The position numbers and the translations under genes are program-made. This document shows positions 1-13,440 of a stretch of DNA of 64,000 nucleotides, one piece after another. Within the stretch, counting starts at the first letter, position 1. Each line of letters starts with the position of its first letter. Location: NCBI GenBank assembly GCA_026261815.1, contig JAMPIT010000484.1, positions 8,220,501-8,284,500 of the forward strand, read 5' to 3'. The stretch is from Monarcha castaneiventris obscurior (lineage: Eukaryota > Chordata > Aves > Passeriformes > Monarchidae). The notes below the pieces were generated by a model that saw only the letters and a program-made list of their open reading frames with translations, did no database searches and was not told where the DNA came from.

Positions 1-336
1 AATCCTGCCAAAACTTCAACATGCACAGCCATATGTCTTTGTTATACAGGAACATTGGGCTGGTGAATGCCAGCCTTAGAGGGCTCAGTGCTAGCATCTC
101 CAACAGAGGGTTTCTGTGACAAAGAGGACAGCAAAACAGAGCCATGAAGAGCAGCCACCTCTTCCATGCAGAAACAGGCATATACAACCCCCCAGTGTTC
201 TAAAGCAGGCTGATTTACTTGTGGGAGAGATTTTCTAAGCAAAAATGTGATATTGTCCAAACAAATTTTCTGTTTAATAGAAAATATTTATTTGGTCAAA
301 AGGCTTCTTCCAATAATAAACAGAAGAGAGAATATT

Positions 337-440
337 CTAGTGGAAGGTGTCCCTGCCCATAGCAGGGGGTTTGGAGTTAGGTGATCTTTAAGGTCCCTTC
401 GAACCCAAACCGTTCCATGTTTCCATGATTTTATGATTTT
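337..440 (+). mobile_element. CR1 LINE 3'-end fragment
   Basis: This is the terminal part of a CR1 retrotransposon in plus orientation. It starts in the 'ctagtggaaggtgtccctg' segment, runs through the 'gatctttaaggtccctt' segment and ends in the repeated ATTCTATG-like tail, here 'ttccatgattttatgatttt'. CR1 is the dominant LINE in bird genomes, and most copies are 5'-truncated like this one. It is too short to encode anything. The mutated tail units suggest an old insertion. Family assignment is from recall of the consensus. Confidence 0.9.
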
Positions 441-1300
441 GACCTAACTTTATTTTGACTTGTAAAGTAGTCTAATGCCATTTTTTGAGATTAAAAGACA
501 AGATCCTTCTTTGTAGTCAGAATTGCAGTTTTGACTTACAGTATCATGTGACTTTGTCAGTCCAAGGTAAACACATTTGCTTTTTAGATGAGTTAAATAT
601 TTCCCATGGACAAGTCCTTCTTATTTGCCTTCCCTCAGAAATATTAAAGCTTATTCTAAGGAAAAGAAGTGTTTTTCTAGCTGATTCTAATGATTTCTAG
701 TCCAAGAGGTATTATGCGTTACTGAACAGTTCAGCTGTGTTACATAACTTTGTTAATGTTGATCCTGGACACTTGCAGCATATTTCCAAATTAGTGATGG
801 AGACACTTAGAAATGTGTTACACACTTAAATGCAGATGAGGGGACTTTTTCCACCACTCTACCTGAGGTTGGAATTGTTAGAATTCAGCTCATTATATCC
901 TGGGGAAAGATTGCTATAAATATTGCATACATGCAAGTAACTCTTCCCTAACTGCTGGATGCCATCAGTTTATTAAAAATCCATTGTTATCCTATATATA
1001 TATATATAAAAAAAAAAGCGGCTTAATGTTTGTATAAGGCCCTGAATTGTGTTATTGGAGAACCACTGTGTTTCCTCTGTGGCTCTTCACATCATCCTTT
1101 TGGCTGGATGTGCCATGGGCTGTGTGCTGGGAGCAGATTCTTGTGGGCTGCAGGAGTGATGAAGGCCCTGTGCATGCCTGGTGAAAGTGCATGTCACCGC
1201 AATTCCATGCCACAAATGGGGCAGCCCCGGTGCTTTCTTTTATCAATGTAACAGGAACAAAGCTGTCAAGAGCACTGTTTCACCTGGGTCTCTGTGCAGC
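441..1300. other. Unannotated AT-rich noncoding stretch with a TA/A microsatellite
   Basis: I see no gene here. A (TA)n run passing into an A run lies at 993-1017. The reading frames are short and show no recognisable motif. Confidence 0.6.
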
Positions 1301-1302
1301 AC

Positions 1303-1425
1303 AATCGACTTTCCATCGGCAGGAGGTAGCTGCTCCCAGGGGCTGAGCGCTCCTGTCCCTACCGAGAGCTCGGAGTGTCCCCCGGTGCCTGCTGAGTCGG
1401 GGAAGGTCCCTGTGGAGCTCACGGG
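1303..1425. other. Short GC- and CpG-rich block
   Basis: By eye there are about eight CpG dinucleotides in roughly 120 bases, against almost none in the flanks. Both strands carry open frames across it, as expected of GC-rich sequence, and neither frame is recognisable. It could be a decayed LTR or other repeat, an isolated exon of an unrecognised transcript, or a small regulatory island. It lies about 460 bp upstream of the LTR at 1886. I cannot tell these apart from sequence alone. Confidence 0.35.
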
Positions 1426-1885
1426 GTGGTGCAAGGTCAACCTGCATAAGCTGGGCTGAAATTGAGCACACTGACCTGCAGGCAAAAGGCTCTGTATCCT
1501 ATTAGACATCTTAGTATCGTACAATCCCCCAAAGTAAGTCAGTCCTCATCAAAAAGCAGGGAAACAGCCCTGCTTAGAAGCAAGTGCAAACTTATTGCGT
1601 GGATCAGCGTGCTTAGGAAGGTCGTGCCTGCCTGTCTCTGGTAGTGAGTACAGCTGGCTGTTTTCTCTGCCAGAAGGAAAAAGATGTCTTTTGCAAGGAA
1701 GAGTGAGATATATGTTCCCTGCCTTTTTGGTTTCTCTTCAGATGTTTTCTCAGGGCATTTTTTTTTTTGTAGGAAAGTTGTATTGATGCTTTAGGTTTTA
1801 ACTTTTATATTTTTCAAATCACTGTAGTGCTTAGTGTGTAACTCTGAAGTTTCTTGTAGCCTGTTAATTTCTGCTCTCTCCTGCT
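1426..1885. other. Unannotated noncoding stretch
   Basis: Nothing recognisable. It contains a T run near 1758-1769 and otherwise ordinary sequence up to the LTR. Confidence 0.5.
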
Positions 1886-2221
1886 AGGTAGACATAACAA
1901 AGCCTCTCTGGGCCTGCTCTTCAAGGACACCTAGACTGTCCTAGGCCCAAAAAGTATAAACCAAAGAGCCTCTAAGGGGGGGCAAGTGGAGGGGAATTAC
2001 ATCGTTAAACTGAGGCTTTAATTGGACAATTAACCCTGATATCCAAATGAACCAAACCTATAACAATGTGAAGAACTTGTGACCTGTCGTCCATCTTGGG
2101 GTCCATCTTGGCAATAGCCTCCAGCTCCCCAGGGGTACCTTTGAAGGTCTTTCAAATAAATACCTACCTTTATCCCCTTATTCCTGTCTAGTCTCTGTTT
2201 CTAGGAGGCCTCTCAAGGCAT
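1886..2221 (+). mobile_element. Solo LTR of an avian endogenous retrovirus (ERVL-like), plus strand
   Basis: The stretch has LTR architecture. An upstream part begins near 'tagacataacaaagcc', a repeated 'gtccatcttgg' occurs twice around 2088-2110, and an AATAAA polyadenylation signal at 2155-2160 is followed by a T- and C-rich downstream part. The block closes near 'ctctcaaggca'. It resembles LTRs of ERVL-type elements common in songbirds, from recall. No gag, pol or env reading frame adjoins it, so it is probably a solo LTR left by recombination between two LTRs. The expected opening TG appears mutated to GG, and I found no convincing target duplication. The ends are good to about 10 bp. Confidence 0.65.
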
Positions 2222-5200
2222 CAGTATGGCAGTGAGAGAAGTTCTAGTTTACTTTGAATGTGCAGTGATCCCGAGAAATGGGAACTACTGTAGGAAGTAA
2301 AAGGCACTGGATTTTGCTTTGTCTCCAAAGAGGTTTCAGCTGGCACTATTCCTATACCTGCCCATAAAATAAATATAACACAAGTTGTGGAGGCTTCACT
2401 TTGCTTAATGCAAGTGATCCAGGCAACACAAGGGAAATTAGGGGTGCTCATTTTTGTTGTGTTCCCTGTGTGAATGGGTTTCCCACCTTTATGTTCAGTG
2501 GGATCCGTACTGGCATAAACTTGATGAGATTGACCCAGGGCCTGCAATTCACTGTTCATGTTTTAAGGATGCTCATATTAGAGGTATTAATATTTTATTT
2601 CTAACAGCTAATGGAGTCCTAAAGACTTTATGGACATTTTACCCCTTTATATCACTGGTTTTGTATCATAAGTCACTGGTGATTCATTGAGATCTCAGCA
2701 CAGGTTCACAAGATTCTTCCACAGGCGTCATTGAACTAAATATTAAATTACCTTTTTCCTTGCTCTTTGTAACCTCTGTCTGTAACTCTTATTGCTAAAG
2801 GGAAAAAGGGAAAATGGGGCTGGGTTGAGTTAAACCTGGATGCTGTCTAAAACATGATTAAATAGAAAAAAAGAAAAGCAATCAAAGTGGTGGTTTTATG
2901 CCAAAAAGCAATGATAAAGAATGCTGCTGGCTTCTGTCTTAATCCATAAAAATCCCACAGCCGGAATGTCTGTGGAATAATCCTGTGAGAAAGAAACACA
3001 GGAAGAGAAAGAATCCACATTGGCTTATAGCAATCCATGGGTGTTAAACTATGCTCATCAGCACAATGAAACAAATAAGATACCACAAAACCAAACAAAC
3101 AAAACCCCAAGCCAGACAGATTGGCATCCTTAGTGCTTGTGGTACTTAGTTCATGTGTGGGTTTCTCTTGAGGTGTGCTGCAACTACATTCCTGGTTCTT
3201 GATTGATGTGGCAAAATTATGATAAATGAAAGACATTATGATCTCGTGTACTTTGCTTCTTGTCACATTTGGGTTATAAATTTTCTCCTGTTTTGAATAA
3301 TTAATACAAGCTAGTATTTACTGAGTTGCACAGTGATAAAAGAAAGAAGAATGATGAGGAACTATATGTTTGCAGTGAAGAAATTCTTAATTTCTATGTA
3401 GGTTCCCTCATTTGGGCATTGATTGGTTAGAGACGTAGAGATAAAACAATCTGATCAGTTTCACAATGCTTATCAAAGATAATTCACATCCCAGGTAATA
3501 CAGGCAAATGCCCTTTTGTTCTGTCTGTAATGAACAGTAAAGTCTCTACTCTATAGTCTCTAGAATAAAGTCAATACTCTAAGATTTGTATTTATTTCTT
3601 CTCAGACCCCTGGTTTTGTGAAGCTGCAGACACCTGATGAAGTATGTATATAAAGACGTGAGGTAATTAGAAGTCTGTTTGACAAGGAAGTCTGCGTTGA
3701 AAGTATGCACAGCCTGAGTGCTTGGGAAGGGCTGACATGAAGGGGGAAGGGGGAGTAGCTGAAAGAGCAGAGAATGAGTGACCTCATTGAGATAGTGAAA
3801 TGCTGAAACAGGAAAACTAGGAGCTGGGAAGAAGGGAAATGGCACTGAGAGCTTTTGGGCAGAGCGTGATGAAATGGAAAATACATTCAAATGATCTTGA
3901 AAGATAAAGCTTGAAAGGCTTCTTGGGGTGGCAGCTGTTTTACCATATAGTGGCTTTACTGCATCTTGCAGAGCCAGTGAGGTCACGTCCCGCTCCTGTT
4001 CCCATGGTGTCCCCTGCCTGCAGTGTGGATGCCGTTGGAGAGATGCTGGATGCATTCACGGCTCACGTCCCTCTCCATTTTGGAGCTGAAGGTGTGACCC
4101 AGAGTGATGGCAGAGTGTTCATGTGGGATAGAAACCAAATGGTTGTGAATGACAGTGCCTTGTATCCAGGTCATCTGGGCCTCAGTTCCCTGTAATATCC
4201 TATGTCCATCCTGAGCCTGACTCCAGGAAGTATTCTAGTGGTACATTTCTGAAAAGAGATGGTAGCATTTATTTTATTTTAACATACTGTAGCGTTTTCC
4301 TAAAATTAATTATGCGAGATTATTGGGGCAGAATGTGGGTGAGAATGTAGCACACAGTGATCTCTCTCCCATGTCTCTGAACAGAAGACATGAAAACAAA
4401 TCACCAAGTAACTTTCTTATCAAATGATGCAGCTCATCCACAATAGCAGCCATCCCATAAAATGTTTACCCAAAGTCTGTATTTTCCTGGCCACCATTTT
4501 AGGATATGTTCAACAAAGAACACTGAGTGTCTTTTGTACAGCACCTCCAATACTGAATAATTAGAATAGGAAGACTTTAAAGTTGGCTTCAAGTTTTAGG
4601 TTGTTATATAAATAAGTTCACAGGCATCTCAAATGCTTTACATAAATCTGACAGCAACTATAAAAGGCTTTTGAACATTTTTGTTGCCAAAGTCCCAGGG
4701 ATTGCTGGAATCTTAAATAGCCTGTTTTAAGCTTCAGTTCAGAAGCTTTTTGTCATGTTTAATAATGTGGTGAATAATTTCTTTTCTGTTCTTAGTTTCC
4801 ACATTTATAATCCACAAGGTTTTTTGAGGCATGGAATAGATGCTTTCCAGATCCATAAGTGTGAGGGGTCTTTCCTACCCCAAACTCAAAATTTGCTTTC
4901 AAGCTCTCTTTGTGTTAATATTTGTCTGTGTCTGGGTTCTTCTAAAGGGCTGTCATTAGAAGTTGCTAAAATCAAAAGTTGTTAGTAGTCAGCGGAATTA
5001 TGTTTGAAATATCAAAGTGAGAGACTAACCCTGATGATAAATACTTTGTAAAAACAGATGTGCAACACACAGCTGCATTAGGGAGAGGTCTGAACAGCAA
5101 AAGGGTGGGATCCATGGTTCAGGCTCAGTCCAGGGAGTCCAGCTCCAATAAGCTGCACCAATGCATTTTTAAAGTGAATTGTACTGCAGTGCAACAAGAC

Positions 5201-7523
5201 AATTAAAAGCAAAGTATGTACTGGAAACATGAAGCATAGACATTCACAGAGGCTCAGAAATGCCAGCACCTGTCAGCCCTAGATGACACAGCATGTTGTT
5301 CCTGCTGTCACTGTCAGGCTGAGAGCTCCTAGAGCTGCAGGGTCAGAATTTCATTTCAGTGTAGTAGAAATGAGTAGAGCTTTGCCTGGTTTAGCTGTAT
5401 TGAATGGCCTTCTGAATATGAATTAAACTCTTCCATGCACCAGCCAGGTCAAGTTTTAAAAGTGGCCTCATGCTAACTGTTGTAGTTCCTTCAGCTTTTG
5501 TGCAGGCTCTTAAATTGCACCAGTGTGTATGTGTTGTATTCCTAAACCTGGTTGTTAGCTTCAGGGGTAAGCAGGTAGGTTCTCTATGTAATTTTCCTTT
5601 TGAAATTTGATTTCAAAAGATAGAATTGTTTGAATATGCCTGATTTTGTGCCTTGTGAGTAAGTCCTGGGAATATTAGGATTTAAGACAGTGTTTATGAA
5701 AATACATCTGTGTTTGAGCTAAACAGTTTTCTTTGAAGTTCCACTGCTTCCTCTTCATCATCACCATGAGGAAACACGATTTCTCAATGCGCTGTGAAGG
5801 AATCGTTATTTAGCAAAATCATTTCAGAAAGTAACTTCCTATATAAATATGTGAAATGGTAAATGTTCTTAAAGGCATATCTTTTTAGGGCTGAACATAC
5901 CAAATGGTGGTTTATTTGAGATAGCTGAAGTCCCCAGTAAAGCTATCTACAAACTTTAGAAATATAATTTTAGCACACATGAGTATTCTAAATAGCTTTT
6001 TTAATCCAAAACCATGGAATTTGTCCCAGGCATTCATTTTGTAATCAAAAACTTCAATAAATTTTAGAAAAAATGAAACATAGATTTTTAAATTGCTCTA
6101 AAATGAAACTTATTTAATTAGAGAGCATGGTATAAATTGGATTTTCATTTTGTGATCGAATGAAAAGGTTTATCTGCCTGTTTTCATACCTCTTACTGAT
6201 TCTGCCTCAGTAATATTAATGCCCTACATTGTTGAGCTTTCATCAAAAGATGCAATAAAATGGTTTTCTTTTTGTGAATAGCTCTGCTGTTTTGCAGTCA
6301 AACATCTCTCTGCCATTTGTCATTGTATTTACCACCCTCCAGTTTCACTCTTTAATAAGGTTCTTGTATTTGCTGTTGTACATTTTCTGAGAACTTTTTT
6401 TCTGGTTTAGAGCACAGGTTTGGTTTACTGTAGTTTTTCTAATCTCATTTGATTTTACAGACTCACAGAGTGCGATCATCTTTCTTTTCTCCCCATTTTA
6501 TTGTATGGCCTTCTTATTACATGGTTCCTACTATTTTATGACACACTCTCCTACTTCACTTAGCAGTTATTTCCAACAGATTTAGCATTTAGCTGTCCAC
6601 ATCCACTTTATGGCTATGTATAATGTATGGATGGCAGTACAGTGCCATTAATTTTTAATGAATTGGCTCTTTATCTAGTGCTATCTAATAAAGATTATCA
6701 TCAGAGTGCATTGACATACTGCAGGGCCCAAGAAACTTTTTAATATTCCTTATTGCATATGCATATTCCCAGATTCTCTCTTACTCTCATTTGGTTTACC
6801 GTGGCTCAATCACATTTCCATTATTTAGTTGAAAATCTGCATGTTTCACTCCTAATACCTTGCAGCTCATGTTGAGCAGTAAATTGGCAGAGGGATGTGA
6901 AGAAATATTAAAAGTTCCAGTGAGCACTGACTTCTCACTACAGTTTTATTCTCTGCTTTTCTGGAACTGACAATTACTAACTTAAACTGAAAATTAAACC
7001 AAATGAGTGCATTTGTGCTTATTCATTAAAGACTTGATGTTTCCAATTACTTGGCTCTCTTACTGAAATTTCTCTGATGTCTCCCAGGTAACTAAAATCG
7101 GACACTGTGGTGAGGCTGGGCAGTGGAGGAGGCAGAGTTACATCTGCTGAGTTAATTGTGGTTCTGCAGATGCGCTGGCAGAGAAACCCTGAGCTCAGAG
7201 TTAATAGGTATTTATTCACAAAATTATTTTATTCTGTCTGAAAGCTCACTACATCTGCCAGCAGTGAATGAGCTGAATTTTTTTCCTTAGAAAAGTGGTA
7301 TTTTAAGTTCTGAAAGTACGTAACCTGTTCTTTGTGCCATACAGAATGCTATTTCTCACCCCCTCTGTACCTGTCTGTGCTGTGCCCTTGGGGGTGTGGA
7401 TTTAGCACTTTGAAAGATGTGAATGAGCAGTTCCAGAGGAGGAGCTCAGTGCAGCCAGAACCAGCCTGCATAACGGCCAACTCATTACAAACCCACGTTA
7501 TTCTCTTTCCAGAACCAGTTTCC

Positions 7524-7551
7524 ATCTTGCTTAGCCAATCTTGCTTAGCCA
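7524..7551. repeat. Perfect 14-bp tandem duplication
   Basis: The unit 'atcttgcttagcca' occurs twice back to back with no mismatch. Such perfect short duplications usually arise by slippage or filler repair and are recent on an evolutionary scale. There is no sign of function. Confidence 0.85.
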
Positions 7552-10500
7552 TGGAACTGCCAAAATGGCAAGAGATTGCAACTGTGCTGTGACAGCTGTC
7601 CATGAAAACATGGAATGAAGCAGGGAGTTAATTTAACAACCTTCAGCCACTGCTGAATTTGAACCAAAGATGGGAATGGAAGCATTTATATTACAAATGT
7701 TTGATTTCTGCCAATGCACAGGTGCATACAGTAAATGTAAATACTCTGTTCAGGTTTCATGTTGAGGATAGGTCACCTTTTATAATTGACAATGAGTATT
7801 TAGTATTAAAATGTAATGGGCTGCTGTTAAAGTCCCTAAAGTCAATCTTACATCATCTCTCTCCATTCTGGTGTTGGTGAGACTAGTAAAAGACTTCAAA
7901 TCTTTAGTGTATGTAATTAAGTGTAAACCAACCTGCTGCATCAGTTCTTAGACTGTTCTGCTGATAACTCTCATAGCCCCCGTTATTTCTCAGTCCTTCT
8001 TCCGTGACTGATCCAGAGGCAATCTCCCCTTGCCTCCCTGCTGCTGTGGCCTGTGGAGCCATTTCTCACCTTCTCTTTGCATGTTTCTGAGGCACCTTGC
8101 ACTTCTGATGAGCAAAAGTAAGTGAGACTGGACTTGAGGCATGCCCAGAGGATCATCATCCCCTCTTTTGTGCTGATGGCATCACCTCAGCATGTCCCAG
8201 TGGAGGTGCAGGGCCACAGGACACAGTGCTGCCATCTGAAACCCTCCTCTGGCCTCTAATGAACCTGTTAAGGAAGGAGTTTTATTTTATTACTGTAAAT
8301 TCTAGATGTTATCATGTTCTGATAGTCACAAAACTAAATAATTGATCTTCAGATACAGACAATTCTCTTTGGGATTTCTTGGGAATATACTAAAATTACC
8401 ATTTCGGTTCTCAGTGTTTCTGTAAAGTATTTGGGTTTGTTTCTTTTGCTAGAACTAAAGTGCCATCTGTGTGTCAGTGCATATATAAAGTCCCTTCCTA
8501 TTAAGTAAGTGGCTCGTAAAACTCAGGAGATAATGTTATTTTAATTGCTGCCTTGAATGGATGCTTACTGTTATTATTATTAATGTTGACTGGATTCGTA
8601 GTGTTATTTGAAATACTGGAGAACATTTTGTTGCTTCAACAAAGATATTTCAGTTCTAATTTGCTAAAACACTTTAATTTTAAGCCACCTTTATAAAGAA
8701 AATAATAAGACTTTTACTCTACTGGTGTATTTTCTATAAGCATATCCAGATCCAGCTGAAGTTGGAAACAAAGGTAGCTGTGTTCTCTTACACACATGGT
8801 ATATGGGGGAAGCCCTTTGGTAGTTGCTCAAGCTGTAAGATTTTGAATTACTTTTGGTTTGCTCTTATATTCAGAGGGCTTTGTGCTTTTTCAAGACATT
8901 GTGAGATGCTATGAAATGCTGCCGACTTTTTGTGTATCTGCTCTTAAAATAGATGTTGTGGAATAACATTTGGCTTCAAAGAAGCGCTTTGTAAGTGAAT
9001 CTTGACTGCAGGAATGAGACAATGGCAGCTGAAAAAAGAAAAACACAGAAGTAGTTCATGGATTTCTGGCCTTAAAGAAACACAGTCTCTCTGGGAACAT
9101 CTATATTGTAGTCACTTCTGTAGCTTGTATCAGACCTATATTAGCTTCAGACTGTTTAAAGAGACCTGTGGTTGGCATGGCTGGGACAAGAGTGCCATAA
9201 ATCCCAGGAGCACTGGTGGGCAGCCCAGAGGGCATCAGAGCACTGCAGCACCCAGCCCAGGCAGGGCTGAACAAGCTGCAATTCCTGCTGGTGATTCACA
9301 GCATCTCCCTTTACATTGGTACTTTCACAGCTCCTGAGCATGTGGCTTGTGTGGTTTTATCTGGCATCTGCTGTTTCTTATCCGGGTCTCTGTTCCTGCG
9401 TATAAATCATTTAGGGGGCAGTCAGAGGGAGTGGGGAACTCCTGCAGTGGTGTTGAATTACAGCTGCATCTAAAATCACAGCCAGCCCAACAACTGGAAT
9501 TTAAAAGCAAATCTAATGTCTTCTTTTTTATCTATAGCTTGTCTTAGTTGTTTTAGAATGAAAAAGAACAACCACAGTTATTGGATATTGGCTATTTCAC
9601 AAAGATACAGTTCTTTCCAGCAAAGCAGATAAAAGAATACTCCCCCAAACCCACTGGAATACATTTTTCCCTCCTAAGCAGCATTGTTATGCTATCATTA
9701 TCCTCCCTGTCTTTCCCATTTTGCCTAGTAAGGCTGTTTTTATATGACCAAAAAATGAACATCAGGTCTGTCATAATAGTAAAAAACTTACTTGGTACAT
9801 GCCTGTATATTAGCGTGAATAAAGATGCTTTGAAATAGCATTCTTTCTTTGAAATTTTGTTTCAATGGCCAAGGAACTGGCAGTCATAAAGACTGAGGTG
9901 ATAGTGAAGCTCTGAAAATGCAGCTATTGATTTCAGTGGGGCTAGGATTCCACTCCAGGAAAGAATTATTAGGCTATCGTTCTCCAAATGGGAGGAATAT
10001 GTGATGTTCTCCTGCTGCTGAGTATAAAATATGTTCATTTTCAATAAATATAACCTTGTCTTGAGGTTTATGTTGCTGTATGTTATATTAATTATCTGAA
10101 CATTTTCCACAGAAAATCCAAAGCAGCGTGTTCTCAGATTTCATGGATTCTCTGCAATCTCTGTTTTCAGGCTGAAACTGTTTTAGAGACTAGGGACTTG
10201 GTTAGTTTTTTTGGTACTTTGGATGTAGGCTTCTGGTGTTCTGAGAAATACGTGGCGTTATTTCTGTTTCAGAGCAATTTGCTTGGTAAGTACGTGCTGT
10301 CTGGTTCCTGTTGAATTCTTGCTTCCTAGGGTTATCCCATTAGCTTAACTGTTATCCCATCAGAAGGAAAAGGGCCATTATTGTAAGAAGCTATGTGGAG
10401 GCTTTATCTCTCTTTAGCAAAGAAAAAGTATTGAGCGAGAAAGGGGGAGAAATTCCTCAGAATGCATAGGAGCCATTTCAGACTGTGCACTGTCCCCATG

Positions 10501-12203
10501 GGCAGAAACCTTGATCCAATCCAAGTTCTTTTTAACTCTGTCCCAGAGGCAACATCGACCTTCCTAAAATAATAAAATTAAAAGGCATAATTGTGTCACC
10601 AGCTGGACAATTTTCAAAGTGAAAATAGATGATTTCATGAGAGATGTAAAAATCTCAGTTGCATGTGCTTATTTGCGTGCCTGATGCCTTCCGTCTTATC
10701 CTCCCCGTTCCCTGATCTCTAACAGCAGTGACATTATCCCAGCCAGCACTAGTTTGACATTTCCAAATTAGTGTAAGGAACAGCCTACATTACTGTTTTC
10801 TTAAACTTATTTTTTAATATGCCCCATCATCCTAAAAACAATGGCAGGTTATGCAAATTCCTTTTAAAAAGAATAAATAAGTTCCTTTTCTCTGGGGTCA
10901 AGTTTCCCAAACCTGATTACTGAGAGTTTTGTGTGTAATTTGCACTCACAGAGGCTACTTGTACACGAAAATATGTCATTAGTCCCCTTAGACTTCCAGT
11001 CAGTGGTGGCCAGCCAACTCAAATATGTTCTTTTTGAAAAGAATGGCACATCTCCCATTCACTCCCGAGGGCACGGGCTGGGCTGTGTAAGGCTCAGCCA
11101 AGGTTTGTCCCTGGCTCTGAAGGCCACCTGGCTGCCAGCAAGTCCTTGTGGTGGGAGTTTTATTCTGTAAATGTCTGCCTGTACACATCAGCTTATGCTG
11201 GTTCAGTCTGAATTAGTATAGTTTTCGAATGAGCTGGCAGCGTATTTGATCAGAACAGCTGTGATTTTTCTTTTTCTATTTTTCTGTCACATATACAGAC
11301 ATTTCTCTTTGCTCTGGAACTTTGTCTTAGTTTTTAAATTCTCAGGAGACAAGCAAACCCAGAAACTTCCAGAGCAAGGATGTGTTGAACCAGAAAAAAA
11401 CAGAACCTGCAGCTTTGAGACACTGAATCTCTGTCTTGATAAGAGCTGAAGCCCTGGGGCATACATACATATAGCCAAACTCACAATAAATATCAATGCC
11501 CAAAATGTGTCACCAGGAAAGGAACTGAGAATTCACTCTGGGAACAAAGATCTGCAAATCAATAAAAAGGGGGAAAAGAGAAATTTAATAAGAAAATGTA
11601 CTGTGTTTCAACAATACCACCACCTTCCCCACCCAGTGACCAAGAACAAGCTTAAAAGCTCTGCAGAAATAAGCTGTACTGTGATTTGCTCACACTACTG
11701 CTATTTTTCAAACTGTTTAAATACCATGAATATAAAATTATCCTGATGAAAGATAATTATATTTGAGCCTGGATATACTGCAAGGCAAGCACAGTGGCAG
11801 AAATAATGTGTTTCTCTTAGAGATAGGTACCTTCAGCACTGTACTGAGTTTTCATTCAGTGGCACTGCCTGTTGTGGAAATCATGGCAACATCTGCTGTC
11901 AGGACCTTCAATGGTATTTTCATGGTATTATTTATAACTTGCATGTAGTTGAAGGCTTGACAGATGCTTCACAAACAAGTATGTTGAGATGATTGCAGCC
12001 ACATGTAGTTTATCACACAGAAAGCAAAGGTAGATGGTGAAGCCAGAGCACGGAAATTCAGTGGCAGTATTTGCCTGTTGGTCTTAGTCCCAAATTATTG
12101 GGTTTATTACTTGGAACAGGAAAGGGGTCTAACTAGGTGCCTTTAAGTAGAGGAGCTCTGCTCAGGAAGAGGGGAAAAGTGTATGGAAAAACTGGGAGGT
12201 TTT

Positions 12204-12253
12204 CTGTATATTTTATATATCTGTATATATTTTATATATCTGTATATATATAA
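12204..12253. repeat. AT-rich minisatellite, about 2.7 copies of a 17-19 bp unit
   Basis: The unit starts 'ctgtatat' and continues as alternating T/A. Copies are 17 bp, then 19 bp, then a partial copy ending in a (TA)n run. It is probably length-polymorphic. Confidence 0.8.
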
Positions 12254-12778
12254 AGTTAGGAATGAGTGGGTGAAAGTAGAGACCTTCCTGAGTATGGAGC
12301 TGAATTATTTGGGCTCAGGAAGATGGGAGTGTGAGAGGAAATGTGTGAAGGGAGGGAGGCGATATTTGAGGAAGCAGAGTGACCCGTCACACTGAGCAAA
12401 TCCAAGTGCGAAAGTGCAGTGGAGGGAAGGCAAATGTGTATGGAAATGAACAGGTTTGTTGGCGAGCTCTGAGATCAAAACATGCAGTGTTTCTTATAGA
12501 CTGTCTAAAATTAGGTATATATGTAAAATGGAGGAAAAGAGCTGGGGCTGATAAAGACAAACCCAAGACATTTTGCTGTTAGTTTTCCTAGGAGAGGTAT
12601 TGCAAATGTCTGTAACCTGATCTCCTGCACACAAAGGATTTCCTTCCCGGTAACCAAGTGTCAGCTTGGGATTTGGAATACACTGAAGGGGCTCACTTTT
12701 AGGGCCAGGTTACTGACACCAAGTTAATCTGGTTTTCCTATGGGTGATGAGCTTGCAATTTATAAATGCCCTTGGAAG

Positions 12779-13440
12779 TGCCATCGCGGTTTCTCGTCGC
12801 TGGGGGCTCGGCTCTGGAGCCGCGTGTGAGGGACAGCGAGCTGCCGGCAGTGTCTGTCACCGCTCTCGGCACCGAGCCTCGGGGCTGCGCTGGCCACGGT
12901 GCTGGCTGCTGCCCACAGAGCCTGTCTCTGACCCCCAAAGTCCCGGGAGTAAAGCAGGCGAGAGATGGTTTCTGTATAATAAATCCGCAGGTTTATTCCA
13001 CGGATGGAAGGGGGTGGAACTACAGAACTCACTGATAACTCTTAACTAACTCCATTATTAACTCTGTTACCTGATAACTCCCGAGTCAGGCTCGTGCAGC
13101 AGATTTTGTACTGGCATAAATTGGGGAGGAGCAAAGGGGTAAAAACCAATAGGATCACAACATAACAATGTGTGACAGACGTGACAATAAATCACTACAA
13201 AGCATAGGAGGGAATATAACACAGCAACCAATAAGAAAGTAACCTGGGGAGAATTTTCTAGCTAGAAAGGAGCAGCTTATTCTGCAGTGCCACCCCCGGA
13301 CGTCCCCTCGGACTCCGAGTCCCTCGCCTGTTGGAGGGCGAGGAGCTGATGGACATTTGGCTGCCAGAGCCCACGAGTGGGCTGAGGCACTGCAGCATGC
13401 TGTGGCTTTGTCAGTGGGAGAAGTCATCACAGTGGACAAG
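12779..13440 (-). mobile_element. Solo LTR-like block of an endogenous retrovirus, minus strand
   Basis: A GC- and CpG-rich block stands out sharply from AT-rich flanks. On the minus strand it has the order expected of an LTR: a GC-rich upstream part with 'gagtccgagg', an AT-richer middle with CCAATA-like elements, an AATAAA signal (complement of 12992-12997), and about 210 bp of GC-rich downstream sequence ending near 'cgatggca'. It shares the 'ccctcggactc' core and overall geometry with the better-bounded LTR at 52604-53140, so the two may be related. No target duplication could be matched, so both ends are approximate. No internal retroviral genes are present. Open frames across the block reflect GC content. 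Confidence 0.55.

Larger units (their letters stand above)
2222..12778. other. Long unannotated AT-rich stretch, no gene recognised
   Basis: This is intronic or intergenic-looking DNA. A purine-rich plus strand occupies about 3715-3890. Its pyrimidine-rich complement lacks stop codons for compositional reasons, which explains the longest frame there (3579-4055, minus). Separate entries cover a 14-bp tandem duplication at 7524-7551 and an AT-rich minisatellite at 12204-12253. I see no splice-bounded coding segment that stands out, and no interspersed repeat that I recognise. Confidence 0.5.

Noticed and set aside
3579..4055. 158-codon minus-strand frame
   Set aside because: The strand is pyrimidine-rich here, which depletes stop codons. 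The translation is rich in S, P, L and F as expected of that composition.
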